Shown one piece after another: positions 23,101 through 35,400 of a DNA stretch of 64,000 bases (position 1 is its first letter; each line of letters starts with the position of its first letter). The DNA lies in contig NW_003314298.1 in assembly GCF_000143415.4 (NCBI RefSeq), positions 375,561 through 439,560 of the forward strand, read 5' to 3'. Origin of the DNA: Selaginella moellendorffii. Its lineage: Eukaryota > Streptophyta > Lycopodiopsida > Selaginellales > Selaginellaceae. The notes below the pieces were generated by a model. It did not search any database and was not told where the DNA came from. It saw only the letters and a list, made by a program, of their open reading frames with translations. Made by a program: the position numbers and the translations under genes.

Positions 23101-24110
23101 AAGCAAAAGATTTAACTGACATTTTTGAGGAGGTAATATGAAATGCACCATCACTCAAACAAAGTCACTTCTTTCATCGGAATTAATAGAGCAGAGATGT
23201 GTCAAACTGGAAGGAAAACTTAAACACTCACTACCTGATTGCTGTTTAACTCAGATGACAAGTCTTGTCAAGAGAGTTTTATCTGACTTTCCCTTGGTTA
23301 GATTGGCCTAGAAGAGCCAAGTTTAGATACTGTAATTGGTGTATCTGTCAACTTAATTTTGAAAACTATGTTTCACCAGTTAAGAACCATAGAACAGCTT
23401 AGATATTTAATGTCTTTTTAGACATGGTAAGTTATAATTGTCTACAAGGATCCTTAACATTTTATATAGGTGAATGAAAGGTGTCTAAATCTCCATACAA
23501 TTTAAACACAAGGTAGAGCATCTATTTCGTCATAGTGCATGGATGAATATGAGTGTTTTGCTAAGTGTAAGCTTTTGGAGTGGAGAGTAGAAGCTTTCCT
23601 GGAAGGTGTCAAAACAAAACTCAAGAACTTGACAAATGATGAGTTCAAAGTAAATACTTCTTTCTTGCCACAAATGCTTAGACTTGAGGCTCTTCTTGGG
23701 CTTAGGAAAACATGAATGCGTTGGTTGGACTCATGCTTGAAAAGCACAAGAATCTGTGGGAAGATGCTGCTTTCTTCTAGATTGCATTTAGCACTTACAA
23801 GTTTAATAGACGAGAGACACTGTTGCAAGCTTTTTGTTGTCAGGGATCTCAAAGCAATCACCTGACAAGAAACCATTGCTTAGAAGCCTGGAAGAACACG
23901 AAGGAGAAAAAAAGACGTGATGAATTTCCATGTGGCATACATAAAAGTCAGAGCTCAAAAGTGGAAGAAACTGTGCATCGAAGTCTTACACCAAGCCAAG
24001 CTTGATCAAACTGTGAAAGCTCCTAAATGTATTCACAACACCTTCCAATTTCAACAATTACAGGCACTATATCCTGCTCTTGGTTCCCATAGCAAGGAAA
24101 ACCACAACCC
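20104..24110 (+). pseudogene. Insulin-degrading-enzyme-like M16 protease, decayed
   Basis: M16A zinc peptidases (insulysin/PreP relatives) cleave peptides inside a clam-shell chamber. Blocks appear in family order: EIDDRQYKSLLLSSKLHP (20104-20237), MDVEVGRPDDIPGLAHLL and EHMLFFSSEKYPLE (20300-20450, giving the HxxEH zinc motif as HLLEH across an intron), HGGQTNACTSNENTN (20521-20668), KGIDTREG and IFGLIENRSLQSP (21190-21400), ELTDMGNG, YIKLVLEK, EMNFHYQEKYLPF, FHSSKAFEDLT, LPHPNPYIPSDFDV, IWFKPDHAFKTPKAYVAMN, AYYAELGGFWYSV, QLRTIEQLRYL, VEAFLEGVKTKLKNLTNDEF, LMLEKHKNLWEDAAFF and YIKVRAQKWKKLCIEV. Breaks include an in-frame TGA at 20441-20443, frameshifts near 20300, a stop after 'AAFF', and missing parts. 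A MITE sits in one intron. Confidence 0.85.
20794..21081. mobile_element. MITE (288 bp) with perfect 27-bp terminal inverted repeats
   Basis: The ends 20794-20820 (ATGCTTTATTTCGTTAAAGT..) and 21055-21081 are exact reverse complements over 27 bases. A second inverted pair inside (GTGTCCACATGCCATTT near 20850 and AAATGGCATGTGGCCACAC near 21017) extends the symmetry. The core is more than 80% AT. Both sides are flanked by TTTG (20790-20793 and 21082-21085), a possible 4-base target duplication. It is non-coding and sits between two exons of the M16 protease relic. Superfamily not assigned. Confidence 0.85.
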
Positions 24111-24236
24111 ATGAATTGGACTATTTCTCTAAACTACAAGAGGTTCTCACAAACAAATCCAAAAGTTATCCAGATGTCGAGTGTGGCTCATTGCTTGCAG
24201 ACAGTTTGCTCCTTTGTTCCAGCCCGAGCACGATGC

Positions 24237-24610
24237 ATGGCGATGAGCAGCAGCAACAAGAGGAGCAATCTATTGGAAGAGTACAGCCGAAAGAAGAGGT
24301 CAGAAGTTCTCTTGGTGCACACCCAGGATGATGTTGTGCTTGTGTATAAGGTGAGTTTGAGCGAAGAAAAATCACTCGAGTTCTTGTTTTCTCTGCGAAT
24401 TTGCATTGACAGGGAGTGTCGTCCTCGCTGCTCAAAGCCACGGCCTTGGATCTCTCGGACTCGGTGCTGGACGAGGAAAACACCACCATCAAGCACATTG
24501 ATCGTGTCCGTGCTCCCTACAACCCCTCCAACACTGAATACATATCACAAGAGATGAGTTGGGATGATTTCTTGAAGCTGGCGCAAGAATCGAGTTTGGA
24601 TTGTGCATGA
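24237..24610 (+). CDS. Unknown small two-exon protein (103 aa)
   Basis: Not recognised. Exons 24237-24350 and 24413-24610 join in phase 0 (VLVYK|GVSSSLLK) across GTGAGT and a GACAG acceptor. The protein begins MAMSSSNKRSNLLEEYSRKK and ends EMSWDDFLKLAQESSLDCA. It is soluble, with a basic N-terminal helix, a beta-like segment (SEVLLVHTQDDVVLVY) and an acidic C-terminal helix. The start lies in the 3' flank of the protease relic. The clean splice frame and absence of stops support a real gene. Confidence 0.55.
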
Positions 24611-24693
24611 GAAAAAAAAATGTTTCCAGTGATCTTTGGAAGAAAGAATTTTTTGTGGAGAAAAAGGAGAGTCGCAAGGATAAAAATGTTAGC

Positions 24694-24765
24694 TATCGGA
24701 GCCAGGTTTCGATCCTGGGACCTGTGGGTTATGGGCCCACCACGCTTCCGCTGCGCCACTCCGAT
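24694..24765 (-). tRNA. Initiator tRNA-Met (CAU)
   Basis: A 72-nt cloverleaf on the minus strand begins ATCGGAGTGGCGCAGCGGAA and ends CTGGCTCCGATA. The acceptor arm pairs ATCGGAG with CTCCGAT. The anticodon arm GTGGGCCCATAACCCAC has three G-C pairs next to loop CCCATAA, anticodon CAT. The T loop reads GATCGAAA instead of TTCRA, and position 1 pairs A-U: both mark a eukaryotic initiator rather than elongator tRNA. No intron. A run of five T follows on the transcribed strand (24683-24687), the expected Pol III stop. Confidence 0.97.
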
Positions 24766-24931
24766 TTTCACAACCTTTTGCGCGACCATAACGATGAACC
24801 ATGAGCTGGAAATAGTGAAGCATGGCCACCTTTGTTATTCTTTCTGATAGAAAACAAAAGTAAACATCATTGAATCGTCCGCTCACTGTCGCTCAAACCA
24901 GTTTTAACAGCTTCGAAATGCTCGTCTCGGC

Positions 24932-27900
24932 ATGAAGCACTCGCTCGTGCTCCTGGCGATGGTGGCAGCAGCAGCCACCTCGATCTTCGCACGGTTGAGC
25001 TGCGTCGAGGATGAGGAAGAGAGAGCCTCCCTCACTGCTATCAGCGATGCCGCGAGCTTGGGACCTCCACTCTTCTGCTGCCAGTGGGTGCGGATTTTTT
25101 GCAGCGTTTCCAGCCAAGGACGGATCAAGTCGCTCGACATAATCGTCTCACCCGGGTTCTTCCCGGAGGCGCGAATCCTCAGGCAAGTCTGTAGCTTCAC
25201 CAAGTTGCGTAGGCTGAGGCTGACAAAGTATGACGACCGCGACTGGGACGATGAGATCCCGTCCTGTCTTGAAGAGCTGTCCGAGCTAAAGGAGCTCAAG
25301 ATCGTTGGGAGCACTGACGTTTCCTTCAAAGTCCCGATCATTCCACGGCTGAAGAATCTCGTCCTGGAAGGGGTCCATCTCACCGAAGCAATATTCCACA
25401 GCATCTTCAGCAGCCTCAAGGAGCTTCAATATCTAACCATCCAAAGCAATAGCCTGTCCAACACCACCATCCCTGCTTCACTTTGCTCGTTGTCCAGCTT
25501 GGTTCACTTGGACTTGTCTTCCAACCAGCATCGAGGAGAGATTCCTCCATGTCTGCCTTTTCTCAGCCGTCTTCAAGAACTTCGACTCTCGGATAATTTA
25601 CTTCAAGGAAGCATACCGTACCTGGGAAATTTCTCGCAGATGCAACAGCTTGTGCTAGATTTTAACCAGCTGAGCGGCCCATTTCCAGCGTCTCTTTGCA
25701 ACATCACTGCCACCATTGTCACCCTTGATCTTTCCATGAACCGTTTGAGCTCTCTGCTACCGGACTGCGTGTCCGGCATCCAGAATCTCTTCTTGCGCTA
25801 CAATCAGCTGACGGGACCACTGCCACCGACCTTGTTCGCTCACAATTCTTCCCACACGATCGAACTCTCTTGGAATCAGTTCACGGGGCCCTTGCCAGAA
25901 ATCGGTGATGCGATGCCAGAAGGAGTGATGATCTCCAACAACTTCTTGAGTGGGAGTTTAAGTTCACCAAAGTGGCACAGCTTCTGTCATAACATGCGCT
26001 TTCTCGACTTGTCCAACAACCAGTTCACCGGATCAATACCAAAGGCATTTGGAAACTGCACAAGAATGGCACGACTCAGCATCGATAACAATGAACTCAG
26101 TGGAGAAATACCTTCGACTCTGGGAGCTCTTTCTATGATGGTGGAGTTTACCAGTAGGGACAACCAACTTGTAGGACGTGTTCCCTCCAGTCTTGGAAAC
26201 TGCTCGTACTTGATGGTCTTGGACTTAGCCAGCAACTCGCTGTCAGGAGAGCTTGGAGAGTGGATTTACCAGCTCAAGTTTTTAAACGTCCTCAGCATCG
26301 GCTCGAACAACTTCGTTGGAGATATCCCAGTTGAATTTGGAAACTTTTCTTCGCAGCTCATGGCAATCGATTTGTCAGAGAATAGATTTAGTGGCACCTT
26401 ACCAGCACAGTTCAGTTTCCCAACCACCGAACAAGGCCCTCTCGCGGGACTTCAGTATGTTGTAAACCTCCGCTTCTATTCCACGCTCCGAGAGAGAAAG
26501 CGGCTGTACACTAGTATTCGTTTTGGAGCAGCATACCTTGACATGTCTGGTAATAGCTTCCAAGGTAGTATTCCAGACTCGTTGGGGAACTTTTCCCGGC
26601 TATCATATCTCGATCTTTCCCGAAACCAATTCGTTGGACAAGTTCCACATACTCTTGGAAGCCTTCACCTGCTCCAGGCGTTAGATCTATCTAGCAACAG
26701 GCTTTCAGGGAGCATACCTCGAGAACTCACAGAGATACCTCAGATGTCATATTTTAACGTGTCATATAACAATCTGACTGGTGCCGTTCCGCAGGGAGCT
26801 CAGTTCAACACGTTCACCGAGGATTCATACATTAGTAATCCAGGACTTTGTGACTTCCCTCTGAGCCCTTGTGATCCTAAAACCCACAGTTACATCAACA
26901 GCACGGAATTAAGAAATCCAGCAAAAGGAGCTCACCTGGATACGGTCATTATTTTTCTTACTTCGATCTCGTTATGTTCACTGGCGTTTATGGCATTGCT
27001 TATATATTATCCCTGCTCACGGACAAAGGAAGAGTCAGATGAGAAAATTCAAACTATGAGCATTATCGAGGGAGAAATTTGGAGTGCAACTCGAGGATTC
27101 AACAAAGACAACATCGTAGACAAGGGAGGATGCAGCACGATCTATCGGGGTGTTTTGAGAGACGGGCAGACTGTCGCTGTGAAGGTTTACAAGCATTCAG
27201 ACCACACAGGCGAGGAGCAGTTTATCGCTGAATACAACAGCCTTAAAGACTTAAGACACAGGAACATCGTGAGAATCATCGAGTGGTGTTCCGAGAGCAA
27301 GCTCAAGGCGCTAGTTTTCAAGTTCATGGACAACGGCAGCCTAGAAAAGCAGCTTCACGAGCTTCATGGGTCAAATCTGCCATGGACGGTACGCATGAAC
27401 GTCGTCCAGGGAGTTGCTAATGCACTGAGCTACTTACACGAGGAGGCAGCAAGCACTGGACCCATAATTCACCGAGACATCAAGCCAGCAAACATCTTCC
27501 TGGACCAAAACATGGAAGCACACCTTGGGGACTTTGGGATAGCCACGAATTTACGACTGGAAAGCAGCATGCATTGGGAAAGCAAGCTCAAAGGCTCGAT
27601 CGGCTATGTGGCACCAGGTACTTTATAGTATAGAGAGGAAAAAAAGGAAGCTGACGCTACTAAAGTATGCAGAGTATGGCTCGGATGGAACAATGACCAC
27701 CGCGGCAGACGTCTACAGCTATGGAATCGTGATTCTAGAGACGCTTACCAAGATCCGACCGACGAGCGGCACGCTCAAAGGTATTTCGCTGCGGAGCTGG
27801 GTGGAATCACACCTGGTCGAAGGTCGGCTGGAAGACGTGCTGGATCCCGTCCTCCGCCAAGATTCGACCGCAGAGAGGAGCATCGACGCCGTGGCCAGGA

Positions 27901-28019
27901 TCGGGCTCGTGTGTAGCCACCCGATCGCCGCGGCGCGACCGCGAATGGGGCAAGTAAGCGCCATTCTCCGCTCTACAATCCCTAATCTTGTTTGCGATAG
28001 CCCTGCCTGTGTCTCATAA
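24932..28019 (+). CDS. LRR receptor-like kinase
   Basis: A 1010-aa membrane kinase from two exons (24932-27617, 27673-28019). It has a signal peptide (MKHSLVLLAMVAAAATSIFA), an LRR N-terminal cap with paired Cys (FCCQWVRIFCS), some 20 plant-type LRRs (e.g. YLDLSRNQFVGQVPHTLGSL), a transmembrane helix at about 672-693 (VIIFLTSISLCSLAFMALLI) and a Ser/Thr kinase domain from about 725. The VAVK lysine, HRDIKPAN loop and DFG are intact; the activation segment is completed by splicing (GYVAP|EYGSDG). The glycine loop is altered: DKGGCSTIYRG has Asp where the first Gly is usual. An RD kinase (HRD), so probably active. The ligand and pathway are unknown. The stop lies 99 bases before the next gene's ATG. 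Confidence 0.94.
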
Positions 28020-28118
28020 CAAGGTCTTTTGTTTCTACTCCAGTAGTCTAGGAATATTCTAGGAAGTGTTTAGAAAATTGGCCGTTGGAATTAGGGCTTA
28101 CGTGGACGGGGTAAGGCT

Positions 28119-29882
<1,764 letters not shown>

Positions 29883-32800
29883 TGGGATACATTGCGTTTC
29901 TCGAGTTCTAAGTACTGTTTTGCAAGTTATGTTCAGGACACTGCTTCTTGGACCCGGACGAACGTCTGGTAATGGTACGTTCATTAATAGCTAGCTGGTT
30001 GACACGGCCGAATGACTTCGTGTGTTTGTAGGAGGGATGTTACATGCACGAACAGCAAAGTGTGATTTTAATTTTCAACCGTACCACGTGCTCGTTCAGC
30101 AAGTTTGGTTGTCGAGAGTAATTCTTGCAGGCATCGCAAATCTTTTGCACCTGGGACTGACAGATTCAAATGTGCAAGTTTCCGAAGTATTTTGCTAGAG
30201 GTACTTTCGGCTGCAGTAAACTCAGTTGCTTTCGGTACTAAACTTTAAACTGTGTAAAAGCTAACAGAACTCTTGTGAGCTGCTTGAACGGGGGAGGGTC
30301 TATTTTCACGCGCTCGCTCTCAGATGCGTGCTGTATTCTTTTCTTTTACTATGCGCCTGCTATGACAATATTGGTAATTTTTTCCATTTCCGTGTCTGTG
30401 ACTCAAATTATTGAAGCTCGTGTAACTTTTGAATGGACGATTTCAGCTGGACGCCTCTTCAACAATAAGAGATGGCTGATTTAACAGGAAGTCGGCAGCA
30501 GAGCATGCATCAACGATGAATAGATTGAAGCGTTCCTTGAACGCCTCGACCTGCTGTTCTTTCGATTTGAAGCGGTCGCAGAATCTTTTCATGTTTATTA
30601 TTATATGGCCTTCGCTCATCATCCGGCCCAGAAGAGATTATTCTCGGCGTGCGTCGTCAGCATTGTCAACCACGATCGAAGGTCCAAAAAATTGTGGATT
30701 TTCCCTTACCCCATGCATGTTAAAAGAAAGCCGTGTTTGTTTTTGTAGGGAGGCTTGGCTGGTTGTGTGCGGCTTCAAAGTACAAGAACAAACACAATCC
30801 AACAGTTTTTTGTCCAGTGCAGTAGCCAAGACAGAAAAAAACAGGGGAAGAGCTTCTGGAGAGAAAGAGAAATCAAATGCTCGAGAGCAGGAGGAGCTCT
30901 ATCCCCGTTGATCGTCGTCTTCGTCTCGATGAACTAGAAGCGAATGTGACGTCTACGTCCGGCCAGAGAGCGTCCAAACGAGACTCCGATTTCCAGGCGA
31001 GGGACGACACTAGCAAGAGAGAAAGAATCTTCGCCGAGGTAACTTACTTTCCGTACTGCCATGATCAGGTATCATCTATTTTGGCTCGTCGTCATCCAGC
31101 TGCGTGTTCTAACGTCTCTTACGACATGCAGCACACACAGCAGCGATGCAACTTGGGGTGGATTAAAGTAATCATGATTCGTCGCTGGAAGGATTGCGCT
31201 GCTTATTTTTCTTTTATAATCTTCATGCCATGAACAGCAAATCCTAAAAACAGTGCAAGGTGACAGAGGGTTAGTGGGCCATTCCTTTTAAGACAGTGAC
31301 TCGTTTGATTCTTCTCCTCGGTTTTCTTTAATCGTTTCTCACGCTACCATTGTTTCCAACAGGTAAAGTCAAAGAAGAGCTCGGTATGTATGGAGTCTGG
31401 AGTTTGGAGTTTCTCGCGGAAGATTTGAACTCTGGCCACTGGATTCTCAGAGCTTCCTGGGCGCGACGACCACCACCAAGGCCATTAAGCATTTAAAAGG
31501 TGAGCTCCTCCTGCTTGTCTGTTTCAGAGGAACTGTTAAAACAGTACTAAGCTGGCCAGAAATCTCTGGAGAAGCTTTGCAGGTTCTGGTTTTGTCCAAA
31601 TGTGGGGAAGGCTCTGCGCGTTTCAGAAAAGAACAAGAGAAGGAAACACCCCCTCTCCAATAATGCTGGCTGCAGCTCGCACTTTTCTTGTGATTTCTCT
31701 TCGCCTTCCCCGCTTGCTGGAAGAGAGGGAAGCGAAAGAAAGGCAAGCAAAATACACCTGATCGAATCGCTGCTTGGAAAAGAAGGAAACTTGGTACGGA
31801 AGAGATCACAGCCAAGTTGCAGCGAAGAGCTCACGATCATGAGATAGAGATCACGTTGTACGGAAGAGATCAAAGCCAAGTTTTACTCTTTACGAGAGCT
31901 CATGATCATGAATTATGAGTGGGGTGATTGGTATCGATCTTTCGTGACAAAGCTGGAGGGAGCTTAGCCGAATACAAACAATGAAACAAAGACATGCTTC
32001 TACATACGACAGGGAGAAATGAAAGTGAAGAAAAGAATGTTTGGTGTTTGTTTGTTTGTTGTTTTTATCCCTGTGGAAGAGAACTTGCATACACAAACAA
32101 TATGCGTAAATAGACATAACAAGGCTGCGTACGCACATACGTAAACGCGAATTTGATATGGATTGAGTTGTTTTCATGGGGTGTGTGTCTGGAGCCCGGT
32201 CAGTTTAATCAGCGTGCATGCTGCTTTCTGGTGGGTGGCACTGGCATGCAGCACACAAGGCTAAGCTATCCATCTTGCATGCATGAAAAGATTGGACTCG
32301 TACACAAAAGAAGGCTTATTTTATTCCTTGCGAATCTTCTCCTGGCAGCAACAGGTTATCTCTTAAACATTAAACCCAGACTCTAAACTCTGAAGAACTC
32401 TCTGGTGTTGCCAATGTTATAGTCTAGCCTGGAACTTTGCTTTGGGACAATGTAATCGAGAACTTTTCTTTGGCAATGGCCCACGCGAGATGTCTTGAAT
32501 TTCGATGGGGTCCAACTCTCGGCTGTGAAAAAACATGCGTAGCCTTGTCTCACTCTTACCTCCCTGTCGAGTTTGCTGCTCCCCATCGAACTCCTTGGAT
32601 CGATCGATTTGGATGATCCAAGGAGAATGACCAAACACCAAACACCAGCTTTATATTGCGAGAACAACTTCTTTTCTCTTCTGTGGCTTCCTTTCTTGTT
32701 TCCATTGGCGTGTTGACAAAAGACGAAATCATTTCAGGCAACCATTCCCTTGTATTATGTCAGCCAGCAGCTCTAGACGAGGAAACAAGGAATCAACGCA

Positions 32801-35400
32801 ACACACTTTAACAACCCCGCCACCCTTGGTTTCAATATGCCACCTTTGCTCTCTACAGGGAAGAAAGAAGCAAGAAAAAGGGCGTTCTGCCACACACTCC
32901 TCCCCATTCAATCAAAACTTGTTAGTTGCAACAATATCCACTCTCCTTGTCTCTTCCCACCTGACCCCCCAGGCCCCAAACTTAGAAATGCTCCTTGTTT
33001 GTTTGCTTGTTTGTTATGACGCTTCAGTTTTTTAAGAGGCATTAGGGCCCTAGTCCAGCTCTCTCCCCATTCCATCCATGTCCAACATTTCAATTCAATC
33101 CAGTTCATTCATGCATTCACTCTCTCCTCACATGCTTTCTTGGCATTTATGCAGTGGTGGCAAATGCAGAGAAGGCAGCCCAGCAGCAGCAGCAGCTTCC
33201 TTTTCTCAGCTGCAGTCGTGCAGAAGAAGCCAGCAGCAGCAGGAGAGCAACAGCAGCACTCAAAGATTGCTCGCCACCTTTGCAAATTTCTTTGCAAACA
33301 TGGGTGGAACTCACGTGCACAATCTCTGCTGCTCAATTCTATAGCCGAGCTCAAGTACCTTTTAAGCATTGCATGACCACAAGTTGGTAGGGTTCTGTTC
33401 GGATGTCCATGTCCGGGAACTAGATCCCTAGCATATGCTCCAATCCCAGATCTGTACGAAGAGATGCGTGCCTTTCGAAACTGGAAAGATGAGCTTGCAA
33501 TGCGTAGGGCCTTTGGGCGATGGACGCAGTCAGATTCAGCTTTGGGCAAATGCTCAGATGGAGATCTCTCCACTTCACAAGCCCGCGTGTCTGCAATTCA
33601 TTCAGCAGCTCGAAGGCCCACACTAGAATACAAAGCGTCAATGTTGGATGATTGAGGCAGATCTTCAAATAGCTTTGTGTATCCCCAGCTTGGCTTTGTT
33701 AATGATGATCTATCGCTCAAGGTTGAGACAAGATAAATCATCTCGCTATCTCGCGTTACTCGGGTCTGATTCTCTCTTTAGTGAAGCCTATAGATCTATC
33801 TGTTTCAAGGGGTTCTATTCCATCCCTTCTTCCAAAGTACAAAGCCCATTCAAATCCCTCGCTCGCGATCGCTAGTTATACATGTAAGGCATCATAAATC
33901 TCGCACGCACACGTCCATTTCGCCATAAGGCTGCCTTGATTTTTTACACCGCAAATATTCTACACGTTGTGTAATTGTCAACGATTTTGTTTTCCAAGCG
34001 GCAACAAACTGATCAAAGCCTGGCCAATCCGTGGCTGCCACCGCTGGTGGTTGCAAGATCGCCACCTTTCTTTTCAAGCCCCTCTGTGACATACGAATCA
34101 AAGCGTTAAAAAGCTTGCCTTTGCTCGAGTATATAGTATTCTCATATGGTTTGATCACCCAAACTAATTCGCATAAATAGTATAGAAAACGTTGGGCGAT
34201 CCATCCTAGAAATTGCGAAACTTGTCCAATATAAAAGCTTTTCACAACGTGTCAATCGAGGTGTGATGGTGGGGCTGGACTCTTTGTGCTTGCTTGCTTG
34301 CTTGGTTTGCCTGCTCTACTTACATCGCTCGCTCTCTCGCTCGCTAGCTTGCCCATTTGGTAGATCGATCATCTCCGACTAGGCCTTGGTGAGCTTTCGT
34401 GGAGATCTTGACCGCGATCCCAAGTTGGCGCGGAGAATATCTAAGGCCATTCTTGAACATGTTGTCTTTCATTGTCCAATGCCCGCTGGATGTTACGTCA
34501 TATACAAAACAAGCTAACAAGTCAAGAAAGAGTATAAAACTACTTGATCAAAGAAACTCCAAAAAGGTGGTGACCACCCCTTGTAGTTTCGTCACCGTGG
34601 AGAGGTGGGCTACAGAATGGGCCCCCTGATTTTGATGTTTGCTATTCGGACTAGACTAATCTGCCGCCCCTAATCGTCAATTTCACGTACAAAACCCACG
34701 CTTTCAATCATTTTTTGAATTGTCGACAGTGGTGGTGGTACGAAAAGAAGAATAATATTGCGAAACTGGGAACTGAAACAGAACATCCCCGCACCGCAAA
34801 ATCTGTTGAAGCAACTTGGTATTTCTTTGTTTTGCTGTTTCCGTTTTGATGATATGTTGTTGTTTCCTCCTCGTTGTTACAGGAAACATTGGAGGGTCTA
34901 AGTACAGTGCCCATTTATTTTCATCTCCTCTCCTTTTTCTAGAGTTTTAACTCTAGTAATGATAGTTTGTGAACTTCCCTGATCCCGATCAAGATAATTC
35001 ATCATCAACTTGCTTGGAGCAACTTCAACTCTATCTGGGCCCCGAGACGAAGAAAAAGAGGAATGAATATTCCGAGATTTATTCTAAAGAAAGTTTTCTG
35101 GCATGTGCCATGATGTCAAGCTTGATTAAGCCATGCATGCATGCGGCCGGTTTCGACCCCACCAAAACGTGCCGCCACCTTTCTGTATTTGTGCCAAATG
35201 TTAGACGCGTACATAACTTTGTATACATTGTTTTAGATTATGTTTTTTCATTTGCAGCCGGATTCTAGGTGTCAGGCAAATTTTGTTGAGTAACTCCTCA
35301 ACAAAGCACTACACAAATTTTCAGGATTCTTCAGAGCCCAGGTGATGCAGATGCAGGTGCAGGTGCAGAATGCATTTTTTTGTATTTGAAAAAGGTATTT
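29883..35400. other. Gene-poor region of about 5.5 kb
   Basis: No gene is firmly supported. A coding-like segment at 30877-31041 (MLESRRSSIPVDRRLRLDEL.., ending at a GTAACT donor) might be one exon of a missed gene or long non-coding RNA, but I found no partner exon. Other contents: a 50-bp direct repeat (31794-31914), Ser/Gln-coding CAG runs (33178-33260), CTTG and CGCT microsatellites (34280-34350). The segment 33420-33668 has a minus-strand frame with leucine-rich character (LHLSICPKLNLTASIA) that could be a relic of an F-box/LRR gene. The first 300 bases are the 3' flank of the FGGY kinase. Confidence 0.35.
31794..31914. repeat. Imperfect direct repeat of about 50 bp
   Basis: TACGGAAGAGATCACAGCC followed by AGAGCTCACGATCATGA (31794-31843) recurs as TACGGAAGAGATCAAAGCC followed by GAGAGCTCATGATCATGA (31859-31912). 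Confidence 0.75.

Noticed and set aside
30275-30484. Hydrophobic small frame as a membrane peptide
   Set aside because: AT-rich chance frame without splice or family support.
33078-33390. Gln/Ser/Ala-rich frames as a gene
   Set aside because: They follow a CAG-rich stretch in all three frames; no conserved domain.
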